In this document: positions 1-6,069 of the stretch, piece by piece
Numbering within the stretch: position 1 is the first letter of the stretch
Layout: every line of letters starts with the position of its first letter
From: Bacteroidaceae bacterium
Lineage (GTDB): Bacteria; Bacteroidota; Bacteroidia; Bacteroidales; Bacteroidaceae
DNA length: 35,155 bases
NCBI GenBank assembly: GCA_017546505.1
Contig: JAFYWV010000075.1
Location: forward strand, 1 to 35,155
Reading direction: 5' to 3'
The notes under the pieces: generated by a model
Told to the model about the DNA's origin: nothing
Databases searched by the model: none
Seen by the model: the letters and a program-made list of their open reading frames with translations, nothing else
Made by a program: the position numbers and the translations under genes

Positions 1-141
1 ACTATGCACTTGTTTTCTCGACTCCACGCTCAAACACCCGCAACTTAATGTGTGTCCGCCACGCAGATTTGACGCAATCACAATGGTTTCGTTTCCGCAA
101 TCACATTTACAAAGGTATGCAACGCCCCTTTTGCCAGACGG
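1..141. repeat. Terminal direct repeat (copy 1), circle-closing overlap
   Basis: These 141 bases are identical to the last 141 bases of the window (35015-35155). The copy lies inside one gene (an HNH endonuclease) that reads continuously only when the ends are joined. This shows that the molecule is circular, 35,014 bp long. The odd length of 141 resembles an assembler word size more than a biological terminal repeat. Confidence 0.93.
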
Positions 142-216
142 ATAGATTTTATCCTCCACCCGCGAGCAAACTGTAAGGCGTCCGTATCTTTCGCCTGTTA
201 GATCACACAACATCAT
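1..216 (-). CDS. HNH homing-type endonuclease, N-terminal part (continues at window end)
   Basis: This is the start of the HNH endonuclease gene whose remainder lies at 34694-35014. Joined across the circle it is 537 bases, 178 residues. The ATG at 214-216 overlaps the end of the resolvase-like gene (stop 203-205), which gives translational coupling; a second ATG follows at once. The N-terminus reads MMLCDLTGERYGRLTV, then a zinc-ribbon-like stretch with CKCDC and later SCGC, as is usual for phage HNH proteins of this family. The gene looks split only because the circle was cut here. It is probably a free-standing nuclease carried in the early operon; its target cannot be read from the sequence. 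Confidence 0.85.
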   Translation of the reverse strand, partial: MMLCDLTGERYGRLTVCSRVEDKIYPSGKRGVAYLCKCDCGNETIVIASNLRGGHTLSCGCLSVESRKQVHS

Positions 217-562
217 CGCTCGCCACCTCTTTTTCTGCGTTTTTCTCCGCCCGTTTATATAACTCCATAAAAGACTCAAACTCCATCGTTACAAGGATAT
301 TGGCGTTATTTTTCTTATGAAACACCGCTGGCAAGTCCCCGCCTTTGGCGTCCCGTTTGGCTTGCGCCATCCATTCGTATAACTGCATACGCTCTTGGTG
401 CTTTGCCTCAATGTGGATATGGGGGAGGCCGACCACGTCGGCGGCATCGCCCGTGTTGCCACAATATTGTGCTGTCCGCCGTGTGTCGTAGCCATATTCC
501 CGTAGTTTTGAGGCAAGCAATCGTTCAAAGCGTGCGCCCTTTTGCTTGCTGTTTATTGCCAT
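203..562 (-). CDS. Holliday-junction-resolvase-like PD-(D/E)XK nuclease
   Basis: A protein of 119 residues with the layout of small phage resolvase-like restriction-fold nucleases. The N-terminal KGARFER segment supplies an early Glu (E13), GDAADVV supplies the metal-binding acid (D39/D42), and HIEAK gives the E-x-K pair (E52, K54). It follows the SSB and a small membrane protein in the early operon, and the HNH gene starts inside its 3' end. With ERF, YqaJ exonuclease and SSB upstream it fits a recombination/replication module in which it would cut branched DNA intermediates. The fold assignment is good. Whether it cuts Holliday junctions rather than other branched DNA is inference. Confidence 0.75.
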   Translation of the reverse strand: MAINSKQKGARFERLLASKLREYGYDTRRTAQYCGNTGDAADVVGLPHIHIEAKHQERMQLYEWMAQAKRDAKGGDLPAVFHKKNNANILVTMEFESFMELYKRAEKNAEKEVASDDVV

Positions 563-565
563 CGT

Positions 566-703
566 TTATGCCCCTAACGCTTGAAATAGTAGTTGTGCTA
601 ACAGCGTAACCCAGCACATGCAGAAATCAAATTTATTAACCCGCTCGCCCGCAAGGATAATCGCGCCGAATAGTGACCAGCAGATGAACAAAACCCAACT
701 CAT
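566..703 (-). CDS. Small single-pass membrane protein (45 aa)
   Basis: The short ORF begins at ATG 701-703 behind a strong AGGAGGGG site and ends two bases before the resolvase-like gene start region. The product (MSWVLFICWSLFGAIILAGE...) has a hydrophobic first 18 residues that would span the membrane, and a second apolar stretch near the C-terminus. It fills the otherwise empty gap between SSB and the resolvase gene on the same strand. No family is recognised; such tiny membrane proteins are common in early phage operons. Confidence rests on the ribosome site and fit, not on homology. Confidence 0.6.
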   Translation of the reverse strand: MSWVLFICWSLFGAIILAGERVNKFDFCMCWVTLLAQLLFQALGA

Positions 704-715
704 TTAGTCCCCTCC

Positions 716-1105
716 TTAAAACGGCAAGTCGCCGTATTCGGGGATTTCCTCAAACTGGCTAACGTTCTGCTGGACGGCGGGAGCTTTTGCGTTGTCGCCG
801 GCAAAGTAAACCTTGTCAGCCACAACCTCGATTGCCGTTCTGTTCTCGCCGTTCTGCGTCTGGTATTTACGGGTCTGCAAACTGCCCTTGACGATCATCT
901 GCTTACCCTTGGTAAAATAGCGGCTGACAAATTCGGCGGTCTTGTTCCACGCCACAATGTTGATAAAGTCGGTAATTTTGTCGCCATCGGTGGAAAAGTC
1001 ACGCTCAACCGCCAGCGTGAAACTACACACGCTCTTGCCGCTGTTGGTGGTTTTCAGTTCGGGAGTGTCGGTCAATCTGCCATGCAAAATAATCTCGTTC
1101 AACAT
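716..1105 (-). CDS. ssb: Single-stranded DNA-binding protein
   Basis: A 129-residue OB-fold SSB. It begins MLNEIILHGRLTDTPEL and carries the family signature around SFTLAVERDF and DFINIVAWNKTAEF. The C-terminus is acidic and ends GDLPF, matching the tail that recruits partner proteins. The start at 1105 is preferred over the GTG/ATG further upstream because AAAGGAAC lies seven bases before it. It coats single-stranded DNA during phage replication and works with the ERF annealing protein and YqaJ exonuclease encoded upstream. A phage copy is typical of recombination-dependent replication modules. Confidence 0.95.
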   Translation of the reverse strand: MLNEIILHGRLTDTPELKTTNSGKSVCSFTLAVERDFSTDGDKITDFINIVAWNKTAEFVSRYFTKGKQMIVKGSLQTRKYQTQNGENRTAIEVVADKVYFAGDNAKAPAVQQNVSQFEEIPEYGDLPF

Positions 1106-1119
1106 ATCTTTAGTTCCTT

Positions 1120-1407
1120 TCAAATATAACTTTTTCCAAATTTACTGCGGAACGCATCAACGCTCCAGCCGTAGTGTTCCATTGCTTTTAGTTGTACGGT
1201 GGCCTTTAGCCATCCATCCATACTGGCGTTGTGGTGTACGCCGTTGGGTGGCTCGTTGTGGTGCGCGTGGCACAACCACACCTTTAGCCCGTATTTTTCG
1301 CTTAACGCTCGGTTGGGGTTGCCGTTAAAAACGTGGTGGCTTTCCAGCCAATTTTGGCTACCGCAAAAGTAGCACTCTTTGTTGGTCTGTAATATGGATT
1401 TCGCCAT
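1120..1407 (-). CDS. HNH-like zinc-binding nuclease, NinG-like in position
   Basis: A protein of 95 residues. The N-terminal half carries CYFCG followed by LESHHV and then LCHAHHNEP, an arrangement of a CxxC zinc site and His-rich catalytic segment seen in small phage HNH-type nucleases. The gene overlaps the 3' end of the radical SAM gene by 50 bases and ends just before SSB. Its place among recombination genes suggests DNA processing. It could also be a structural zinc protein without activity, since the classic second half of the HNH motif is short. Start chosen at ATG 1407; the ribosome site there is only moderate. Confidence 0.6.
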   Translation of the reverse strand: MAKSILQTNKECYFCGSQNWLESHHVFNGNPNRALSEKYGLKVWLCHAHHNEPPNGVHHNASMDGWLKATVQLKAMEHYGWSVDAFRSKFGKSYI

Positions 1408-2344
1408 CGTCTTGGTCGCCTTTCAAATAGTCCTCAAAGCGTTCACATTTCGCGAAGATAAAACGGTTGTTTACCCATCTCGCCATTTTACGCAACGGGT
1501 GTCCTTTCGGTATGTGTTCCTTGTCATAGAGCATCACATACGCCCAATATCCCATCTCGCGCAATGTGTATATGCGTTCAAGGTCTTGTCCTATGGTCGT
1601 GTCAAAATTGCATAGCACATATACGATCAAGTTCCGTTCGTTTATTCCCGTAACATCCTTAAACATCTTAAACTTGGGCAGGATAGCGTCTTTATCTTGG
1701 TATCTATCCCATGCAAAGTGTAATTGTTGCATTTTAATCCGTTTAAGCATTTGCGCCTTTTCCACTGTCATAAGGCGAATGTCCAACCCTTGATTAATGT
1801 CAACACGCGCCCCGCTATCAATCAACTGTTGCAGTAGGTTTCGCCAATCTTTACAAGCCAAAATGTTCGGGTCGCACAATACAATGTTTTTTTGCGCATT
1901 CCAAAACTCGGTTAGATCGGCAACCTTGTAGGAACACCGTCCCTCTTTGGCGGCTACGTGGCAGAACGAACAGCCTCTTGGACACCCTCGCGACAGAAAC
2001 CCATACGCCGTGTCTGTAATGCCATAAATTGAATAATCGGGGTATATGTGTTCGATTTCCGGCGGCAAGTCCATGTCTTTGCTTTTGTCGTACACCTCTT
2101 TGTCATCCACAAGGCTGATACAATAACCGCTACCACCATACACAACCTCGTCGGCGTCAATGTGGTATTCGTAGTCGGGTGTAAAGGAAAACACCTTTGC
2201 GACATACACCTTGTCCAAATGCCCTGAAAACATCGGGTCGTACCATTCCACGCTATCGCCGATAGACTGGTGCCACGCCGACAATTTCATAAGCGGAATG
2301 TTTGGGAAATTGTGGCCGTCAACATCAATCAATCCAATTTTCAT
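1358..2344 (-). CDS. Phage radical SAM protein
   Basis: A 328-residue protein with a CX3CX2C iron-sulfur signature in SRGCPRGCSFCHVAA (C121, C125, C128), diagnostic for radical S-adenosylmethionine enzymes. The N-terminal third (KIGLIDVDGHNFPNI...) resembles the cobalamin-binding-like domain that precedes many radical SAM domains. Later segments VLCDPNIL and INQGLDIRLM fit strands of the TIM-barrel core. Its start ATG shares a base with the stop of the NinB-like gene (TAATG), so translation is coupled. The substrate is unknown. Phage members of this kind sit among replication/recombination genes, so nucleic acid or nucleotide modification is a guess, not a reading. Confidence 0.85.
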   Translation of the reverse strand: MKIGLIDVDGHNFPNIPLMKLSAWHQSIGDSVEWYDPMFSGHLDKVYVAKVFSFTPDYEYHIDADEVVYGGSGYCISLVDDKEVYDKSKDMDLPPEIEHIYPDYSIYGITDTAYGFLSRGCPRGCSFCHVAAKEGRCSYKVADLTEFWNAQKNIVLCDPNILACKDWRNLLQQLIDSGARVDINQGLDIRLMTVEKAQMLKRIKMQQLHFAWDRYQDKDAILPKFKMFKDVTGINERNLIVYVLCNFDTTIGQDLERIYTLREMGYWAYVMLYDKEHIPKGHPLRKMARWVNNRFIFAKCERFEDYLKGDQDDGEIHITDQQRVLLLR

Positions 2345-2868
2345 TACTCACCCCACAAATCCTTTAATTTGGCGATTTCATCCGGCGTTCTGGTGTCTAT
2401 ATCCAAACCCTGCGCCTCTTGCACCACGCCGTCAATAAACACCGCCATTTCCTCCTTGGTAAACTCGCTTGACCCCTTGTATACTCGGTAGTGCTTAAAC
2501 AAGGTGCCGTTCAGCCAGCTTTCTCCTGCTCGTTCGCAATATTTGACATACTCACCAATGGGGATGCCGTCCTTTACGCTTATCATCTCACTTTGACCGT
2601 ATCTTTTTAGCATTAGGAAATACACGTCGTCTTTGTTCAAGCGCATCACGTTGCCAATCTCGGTAAGCAACGCCCAAGCGTAGTTGTTGGCGTTAAGTGA
2701 GCGGCGTTCTCGGTGCTTGTCCACTTTTATGGTCAGCCGATCGGCGGCATGTAGTTCGTTGTAGCAGTTAATAGCCACTTGCTTTTGGTCTACAACGAAT
2801 GTAATCATCGCATTGCCCGTTTGGTAATCTATGTTAAGGTCTTTGATAGTTCCCGTTAATTCGTGCAT
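2344..2868 (-). CDS. NinB-like recombination mediator (putative)
   Basis: A 174-residue protein with a central RRSLNANNYAWALLTEIG segment. This is reminiscent of lambda NinB/Orf-type proteins and the phage family with an R-S-L/T-x-N/Q-A-Y motif, whose lambda member binds single-stranded DNA and helps load annealing proteins. The gene follows the YqaJ exonuclease with an overlap of 13 bases and is coupled to the radical SAM gene, inside a clear recombination operon. The context supports a recombination role; the sequence match is by motif only, so the family call is moderate. The C-terminal half is hydrophilic and lacks other known motifs. Confidence 0.5.
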   Translation of the reverse strand: MHELTGTIKDLNIDYQTGNAMITFVVDQKQVAINCYNELHAADRLTIKVDKHRERRSLNANNYAWALLTEIGNVMRLNKDDVYFLMLKRYGQSEMISVKDGIPIGEYVKYCERAGESWLNGTLFKHYRVYKGSSEFTKEEMAVFIDGVVQEAQGLDIDTRTPDEIAKLKDLWGE

Positions 2869-3761
2869 AGCGTCACCCTCACATAGCCATTCTTGCCAGC
2901 CGTGCGTTTTTCAACGTCGTGCTGGTACATCGCATACAAGGCAGGGTTTTCAGCCTTAAATGCCGCCTCGTCAAACTCCGTCACGACTTTAACCGATGCG
3001 GGTACAGCATCCACACGGGTGATTTTGGCGCCGTTTGGCGTTTCCCAGCTCTTGACGCCGTATCGCTCCATAGCGTCAAACAAAGCTTGTTTCATCCGTT
3101 TGTGTTCCGCCTCAATGGTCTTAAACTCTGCCATGCGCTGTTCCAGCATCAGCACCGACTTGGAGATTGCCACCAGTTCGGTGGGTTGGAAGTCTTGCTC
3201 GGTCAATAACGGGTTATTTCGCAAGCGTTCCAAATCATCACGGAAACGGGCGATTTCGGCGTTTATCTCTGCCAGTAGGTCTGTATACTGGTTGAGCGTA
3301 ATATCGTAGATTTTAAGCCGTTCTGCGTCAAATACGGGGCTGAAATCGTCGGGGCGACTATACACCGCCAACTTACCCTTTTTGACGCCGTACAACTGCA
3401 TGTAGAAAAGCAACTGCACCAAGTACACCTTGTATTCATCCACGGTGTCGAACACGTGCGACGTGGTCTTAATCTCCAGCACGGTGTCGCCGTTAAAACC
3501 ATCGGTGTTGCCTCGCAGATCGTCCACGATTACTTGCTCCGGCGCAAACCGCTTTTTGCGTTTGCCGTTGATATGTTCACGAATTTGCGGTTCAAGAATG
3601 TTGCCATATTCGGTGTAGCGATTGCCCGTAAAGGTGTTCTCCTTTAACCCTGCTTTTTCTTGCAAAAGACCCCAACGGGTGTTAAATGTGCTAATGCCCA
3701 TAATGATGGGGATGTCGCTACCGCCAATGTATCTATCTCTGTCAACCGTTACGTCGTACAT
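2856..3761 (-). CDS. YqaJ-type viral recombinase (5'-3' exonuclease)
   Basis: A protein of 301 residues. The first 140 match the YqaJ/lambda-exonuclease fold: DRYIGGSDIPIIMG at the start, YGNILEPQIRE (helix Glu), a central Asp in GNTDGF, and VLEIKTT (E-x-K), then a Gln-containing helix (YLVQLLFYMQ). The C-terminal part is rich in charged helices, probably coiled. Its start lies inside the 3' end of the ERF gene. Exonuclease plus annealing protein pairs perform single-strand annealing recombination (compare lambda Exo-Beta and SPP1 gp34.1-gp35). It would resect double-stranded ends for ERF to anneal. Confidence 0.9.
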   Translation of the reverse strand: MYDVTVDRDRYIGGSDIPIIMGISTFNTRWGLLQEKAGLKENTFTGNRYTEYGNILEPQIREHINGKRKKRFAPEQVIVDDLRGNTDGFNGDTVLEIKTTSHVFDTVDEYKVYLVQLLFYMQLYGVKKGKLAVYSRPDDFSPVFDAERLKIYDITLNQYTDLLAEINAEIARFRDDLERLRNNPLLTEQDFQPTELVAISKSVLMLEQRMAEFKTIEAEHKRMKQALFDAMERYGVKSWETPNGAKITRVDAVPASVKVVTEFDEAAFKAENPALYAMYQHDVEKRTAGKNGYVRVTLCTN

Positions 3762-4392
3762 CTACGCCCTCCAATTCTGCCAGCAACGCCAAATAGGTTG
3801 CATCGTCTGTGCCTTTGCCCAGACCCTTCTCGGCGGCGTATGCGTTAATGTCAATATTCAGTTCATGCAGTTTGGCAATCAGCCGTTCACGGGGCGTTTT
3901 TGCTTTGGTAGGGGAGGGCTTATAGTGCTTGTCCTCGCTTTCCTCTTGGTCGGGGTCGTCGCCCGTGCTAATCTTGTACGACTTCATCAACGCGTACTTG
4001 TCGCAGTAGGTCATAGCCTTACCGCTACCCTTGTCTTGGCTGTCAATGCCCTCGGCAAAAGTGACCGTTTCAACGTATTCGCTGGGGTTGTCCACGTTGA
4101 CAAATCTGTACAGCGTTTCAATGCGTGTCATAAAGGTGGTTGTTTTTTTGGTCTGTCCGTTGTAGGTGCTTTCGCTTTCGAGGATATGGCTCTCCAGCAC
4201 ATTACGGCTGGCAGGGTAACTATACACGCCGTACTTAGCCTCCAACGGCTTGACCGCATCCAGAACGTCACGCTCGCTGACGGCCTTGTATGAGCTTTTG
4301 CCGCCCGTGGGGACGGTGAGATTTTTCGCCACCGTTCGCAATTCCTCGGTGATCGCCGCCATGCGTTGAAAAATGTTCATCTTGTTATCCAT
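3742..4392 (-). CDS. ERF-family single-strand annealing protein
   Basis: A protein of 216 residues starting MDNKMNIFQRMAAI. The conserved ERF features are visible: an early helix (ITEELRTVAKNL), a YKAVSERDVLDAVKPL segment, and the GSGKAMTYCDKYALMKSY motif preceding an acidic DDPDQEESED linker. The C-terminal part (RERLIAKLHELNID...) is variable. ERF proteins anneal complementary single strands during phage recombination and genome circularisation. ATG 4392 is preferred because GGAG lies ten bases upstream; the ORF extends three codons further only with a GTG. The 3' end overlaps the YqaJ gene. Confidence 0.9.
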   Translation of the reverse strand: MDNKMNIFQRMAAITEELRTVAKNLTVPTGGKSSYKAVSERDVLDAVKPLEAKYGVYSYPASRNVLESHILESESTYNGQTKKTTTFMTRIETLYRFVNVDNPSEYVETVTFAEGIDSQDKGSGKAMTYCDKYALMKSYKISTGDDPDQEESEDKHYKPSPTKAKTPRERLIAKLHELNIDINAYAAEKGLGKGTDDATYLALLAELEGVDVRRNG

Positions 4393-4394
4393 TG

Positions 4395-4613
4395 TTAGCA
4401 CACTCCATTATCTAAGTAGTATTTGACCCAATGCGTGGGTTTTCCGTATCGGTTTACGCCTTTTTGCGGCACCGTCTTAAACGAGTAGCCCAGTTCTTTA
4501 AGCTCCTTAATCCGCGCGCCAAGCTGTGTGATACCCAAATCGGCATACGCTTGGAGCGACGTGATACTGCCGAAATCGTCAATGTAGCGCAGTATCATTT
4601 CTTTTTGCGTCAT
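4395..4613 (-). CDS. Small winged-helix DNA-binding protein
   Basis: A 72-residue protein reading MTQKEMILRYIDDFGSITSL and then QAYADLGITQLGARIKELK. This is the pattern of a short winged-helix domain (QKEMILRYI... SITSLQAY... LGARIKELKELGY) found in many Bacillota prophages near the start of the early operon. It overlaps the preceding small gene by 35 bases and lies three bases from the ERF start. It could bind DNA as a regulator or an accessory replication factor; nothing in the sequence decides between them. Confidence 0.7.
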   Translation of the reverse strand: MTQKEMILRYIDDFGSITSLQAYADLGITQLGARIKELKELGYSFKTVPQKGVNRYGKPTHWVKYYLDNGVC

Positions 4614-4749
4614 TTTCTATCACTCCTCTTAATAGTATCTCTGCGGCGTATTTAATCTCGCGCATACACTTTTCCTTTTCCTCCGGCGCAAGGTCGGGTA
4701 TATGCACCCGTACTGTTGCGTTAGGATATTCAAATACTCGACATTGCAT
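4579..4749 (-). CDS. Small hypothetical protein (56 aa)
   Basis: The ORF starts at ATG 4747-4749 behind AAGGGGTGATG and ends inside the winged-helix gene. The product begins MQCRVFEYPNATVRVHIPD, is followed by an acidic/basic helix (PEEKEKCMREIKYAAEIL), and looks like a compact beta-alpha protein. Phage proteins with an N-terminal strand-rich RVFEYP..TVRVHIP pattern and one helix are frequent beside Cro-like genes. No function is known. It is supported by its ribosome site, its place in the operon and the absence of any other gene in 4614-4850. Confidence 0.65.
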   Translation of the reverse strand: MQCRVFEYPNATVRVHIPDLAPEEKEKCMREIKYAAEILLRGVIENDAKRNDTALH

Positions 4750-4829
4750 ATCATCACCCCTTACAAGTTATGTTTGCCCCGTTTGTCCCTATGCCGTTAA
4801 AGTTTTATGCGAACAATGCGACGCTAAAG

Positions 4830-4844
4830 GTCGCACTATGCGAC
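4830..4844. promoter_or_regulatory. Operator-like 15-bp palindrome downstream of the Cro-like gene
   Basis: GTCGCA-CTA-TGCGAC is a perfect palindrome with the same half-site (TCGCA / TGCGA) and three-base spacer as the operator inside the early promoter at 5296-5310. Two additional TGCGA half-sites lie at 4808-4820. It is probably bound by the CI-like or Cro-like protein. It lies just past the Cro-like stop codon, so it could act as an auxiliary operator or roadblock. Confidence 0.65.
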
Positions 4845-4852
4845 ACGCGGGT

Positions 4853-5068
4853 TTAATTTAAGACCACACCGAAAAGCTCTTTGCTTTCCTCCGGCGTAGT
4901 CACTTTTAAGATTTGGCACAGTTTGGTATATTCGTCTAAGTAAATGCGTCGCGTACCGTTTAGTTTGGCGTTGAATGTCGCCACGTTGATGCCCATCGCC
5001 TTGGCGACTTCGGGCTGGGTAAGTCCCAACAGCACCATACGTGCCTTGACCGCTCTTGTATTCAGCAT
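4853..5068 (-). CDS. Cro-like HTH regulator
   Basis: A 71-residue protein made almost entirely of one XRE-type helix-turn-helix domain: MVLLGLTQPEVAKAMGIN, then VATFNAKLNGTRRI for the recognition helix, and two closing helices. It is the second gene of the early operon, divergent from the CI-like repressor, the usual Cro position. A strong AAGGAGG site precedes ATG 5068. It would compete with the repressor at the TCGCAnnnTGCGA operators to favour lytic growth. Its identity as Cro is inferred from size and position. Confidence 0.85.
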   Translation of the reverse strand: MLNTRAVKARMVLLGLTQPEVAKAMGINVATFNAKLNGTRRIYLDEYTKLCQILKVTTPEESKELFGVVLN

Positions 5069-5080
5069 ACGTTCACCTCC

Positions 5081-5215
5081 TTACATGTCGTCAAGTATCT
5101 GGATAACTCCCTTAGGGCTTTTGGTGACAACTTTATAGATCGCCGCCGATACGATTAGGATGGCGGGGAGCGCAAACCATGACACCAAAAACACAATTAC
5201 AATTTGCCACACCAT
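5081..5215 (-). CDS. Small membrane protein, first gene of early operon (44 aa)
   Basis: The ORF begins at ATG 5213-5215 behind GGAGTGAAGC and ends 12 bases before the Cro-like gene. The product has an N-terminal hydrophobic segment (VWQIVIVFLVSWFALPAILI) that would cross the membrane once, then a basic cytoplasmic tail. It is the first gene transcribed from the early promoter, so it would be made immediately on induction. A role in superinfection exclusion or host take-over would fit that position, but nothing in the sequence shows it. Confidence 0.6.
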   Translation of the reverse strand: MVWQIVIVFLVSWFALPAILIVSAAIYKVVTKSPKGVIQILDDM

Positions 5216-5233
5216 TTTGCTTCACTCCTTCGT

Positions 5234-5259
5234 TTGTCGTTCATTGTCGGTTTTTGTCG
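5234..5259. repeat. Three TTGTCG repeats with exact 10-bp period
   Basis: TTGTCG occurs at 5234-5239, 5244-5249 and 5254-5259, exactly one helical turn apart, with a degenerate fourth (TTGCGC at 5264) and an inverted copy (CGACAA at 5280-5285). They lie in the 5' leader of the early operon, between its promoter and its first ribosome site. Phasing on one face of the helix suggests cooperative protein binding. Confidence 0.7.
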
Positions 5260-5260
5260 A

Positions 5261-5279
5261 ATGTTGCGCCGTGCGACAT
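5261..5279. promoter_or_regulatory. Degenerate operator, second copy near the early promoter
   Basis: ATGTTGCG-CCG-TGCGACAT is an imperfect version of the 15-bp operator. The right half (TGCGA) is intact, the left half has two mismatches, and the flanking ATGT/ACAT pair matches. It overlaps the start of early transcription (about 5283), where bound repressor would also block initiation. Confidence 0.45.
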
Positions 5280-5289
5280 CGACAATGCC

Positions 5290-5318
5290 ATTATATTCGC
5301 ATCGTGCGAAAAAGTCAA
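5290..5318 (-). promoter_or_regulatory. Early (lytic) promoter with operator in its spacer
   Basis: On the - strand, TTGACT (5313-5318), a 17-base spacer and TATAAT (5290-5295) form a near-perfect housekeeping promoter. Bases 5296-5310 of the spacer are the palindrome TTCGCA-TCG-TGCGAA, so a bound repressor would cover both hexamers. It is the only strong promoter upstream of the early operon. Transcription should start near 5283. Confidence 0.9.
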
Positions 5319-5369
5319 GCGTTTTTTCAAAAAAAGTTTGCGAAATTTAAAATTATTTTCGCATATCTG

Positions 5370-5398
5370 TTGCATTTTATATCATTTGTGGTTACAAT
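5370..5398 (+). promoter_or_regulatory. Repressor (lysogeny) promoter
   Basis: TTGCAT (5370-5375), a spacer of 17 bases and TACAAT (5393-5398) lie 40 bases before the CI-like gene, which has an AAAGGAGG site. Operator half-sites TGCGAA (5339-5344) and TTCGCA (5358-5363) sit just upstream of the -35 element, suitable for autoregulation. Confidence 0.75.
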
Positions 5399-5438
5399 GG
5401 GGCTGAACACTATACGAATATGAAAGGAGGAAATAAGA

Positions 5439-5798
5439 ATGGATATGAGGATTTTTGCGCAACGATTAAAGGCGTGTCGTGAGGAACGTAATATATCTGC
5501 AATAGAATTGGCCGAGGCGTTGGGAATGAATAAGGCGACAATATATCGCTATGAGACGGCGGAAATCGGGAGAATTAAGCAAACAACTATAAATGCGATT
5601 GCCGATTACCTTGGAGTAAGCCCAGACTATTTAATCGGCGCAACAGACGATAAGCGTCCAGTTAAAGAGGCCGTGGAACCATTGGCCGATATAACAGATG
5701 GGGAACAAATGTTGTTAGAATTGTTTAGGCAAGTGCCGGCAGATCGTCAACAGTTAGTGATTGATTTGATTCGCTTTGCTCTAACACGCGACCGATAA
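5439..5798 (+). CDS. CI-like XRE repressor
   Basis: A protein of 119 residues with an N-terminal XRE helix-turn-helix (residues about 6-65: RLKACREERNISAIELAEAL, then GMNKATIYRYE as recognition helix, and YLGVSPDYLIGA closing). It has a short acidic linker and a C-terminal helical segment (EQMLLELFRQVPADRQQLVI) typical of dimerising short repressors. It lacks a LexA-like self-cleavage domain, so induction must use another route. It is divergent from the Cro-like operon and preceded by AAAGGAGG. It should bind the TCGCAnnnTGCGA palindromes. Confidence 0.85.
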   Translation: MDMRIFAQRLKACREERNISAIELAEALGMNKATIYRYETAEIGRIKQTTINAIADYLGVSPDYLIGATDDKRPVKEAVEPLADITDGEQMLLELFRQVPADRQQLVIDLIRFALTRDR

Positions 5799-5880
5799 TG
5801 AGTACGGCGGTGAGCAACGCTTGCTCTGGGTTTTCGTTTTCGCGGATAAGGGTGAGTAATTCTCTTTCTTTCTTTGTCAT
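5725..5880 (-). CDS. Small protein antisense to the repressor 3' end (51 aa)
   Basis: On the - strand, ATG 5878-5880 follows AAAGGAG with a nine-base gap and opens 51 codons: MTKKERELLTLIRENENPEQ, then ALLTAVLIIGRVLEQSES and a short acidic end. The NPEQALLTAVxII core matches a family of short proteins I have seen next to repressors in Clostridia prophages. It overlaps the repressor coding region by 74 bases in antisense. Transcription of this gene would run into the repressor gene from behind, so it could modulate repressor levels as well as make a peptide. Function unknown. Confidence 0.6.
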   Translation of the reverse strand: MTKKERELLTLIRENENPEQALLTAVLIIGRVLEQSESNQSLTVDDLPALA

Positions 5881-5919
5881 TTTTCATTTCTCCTTTACGG
5901 TAAATATGTATTGTAGAAA

Positions 5920-5949
5920 ATTTTAGCACCGAGGGCTTGTCGATGTCAC
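5920..5949 (-). promoter_or_regulatory. Possible promoter for the antisense small gene
   Basis: GTGACA (5944-5949), 18 bases, TAAAAT (5920-5925) on the - strand, 40 bases ahead of the small gene at 5880. Both hexamers match five of six consensus bases. An inverted repeat ACCGAG...CTCGGT (5927-5952) covers the spacer and -35 element, perhaps a binding site. Confidence 0.4.
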
Positions 5950-6069
5950 TCGGTAATTGTTGGCAAAAATGTAAATCTTTTTCAGCAGAAAAGCAATACA
6001 CAAATTTGGGCGCCTATGCCCGAATAAGGAAAAAAGCGTCATAATACACGGGTAAAAGGGTGGTAAAAT

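Noticed and set aside
3622-4293. 223-codon + strand ORF opposite ERF/YqaJ
   Set aside because: The opposite frame holds two clear recombination proteins with conserved motifs; this is a shadow.
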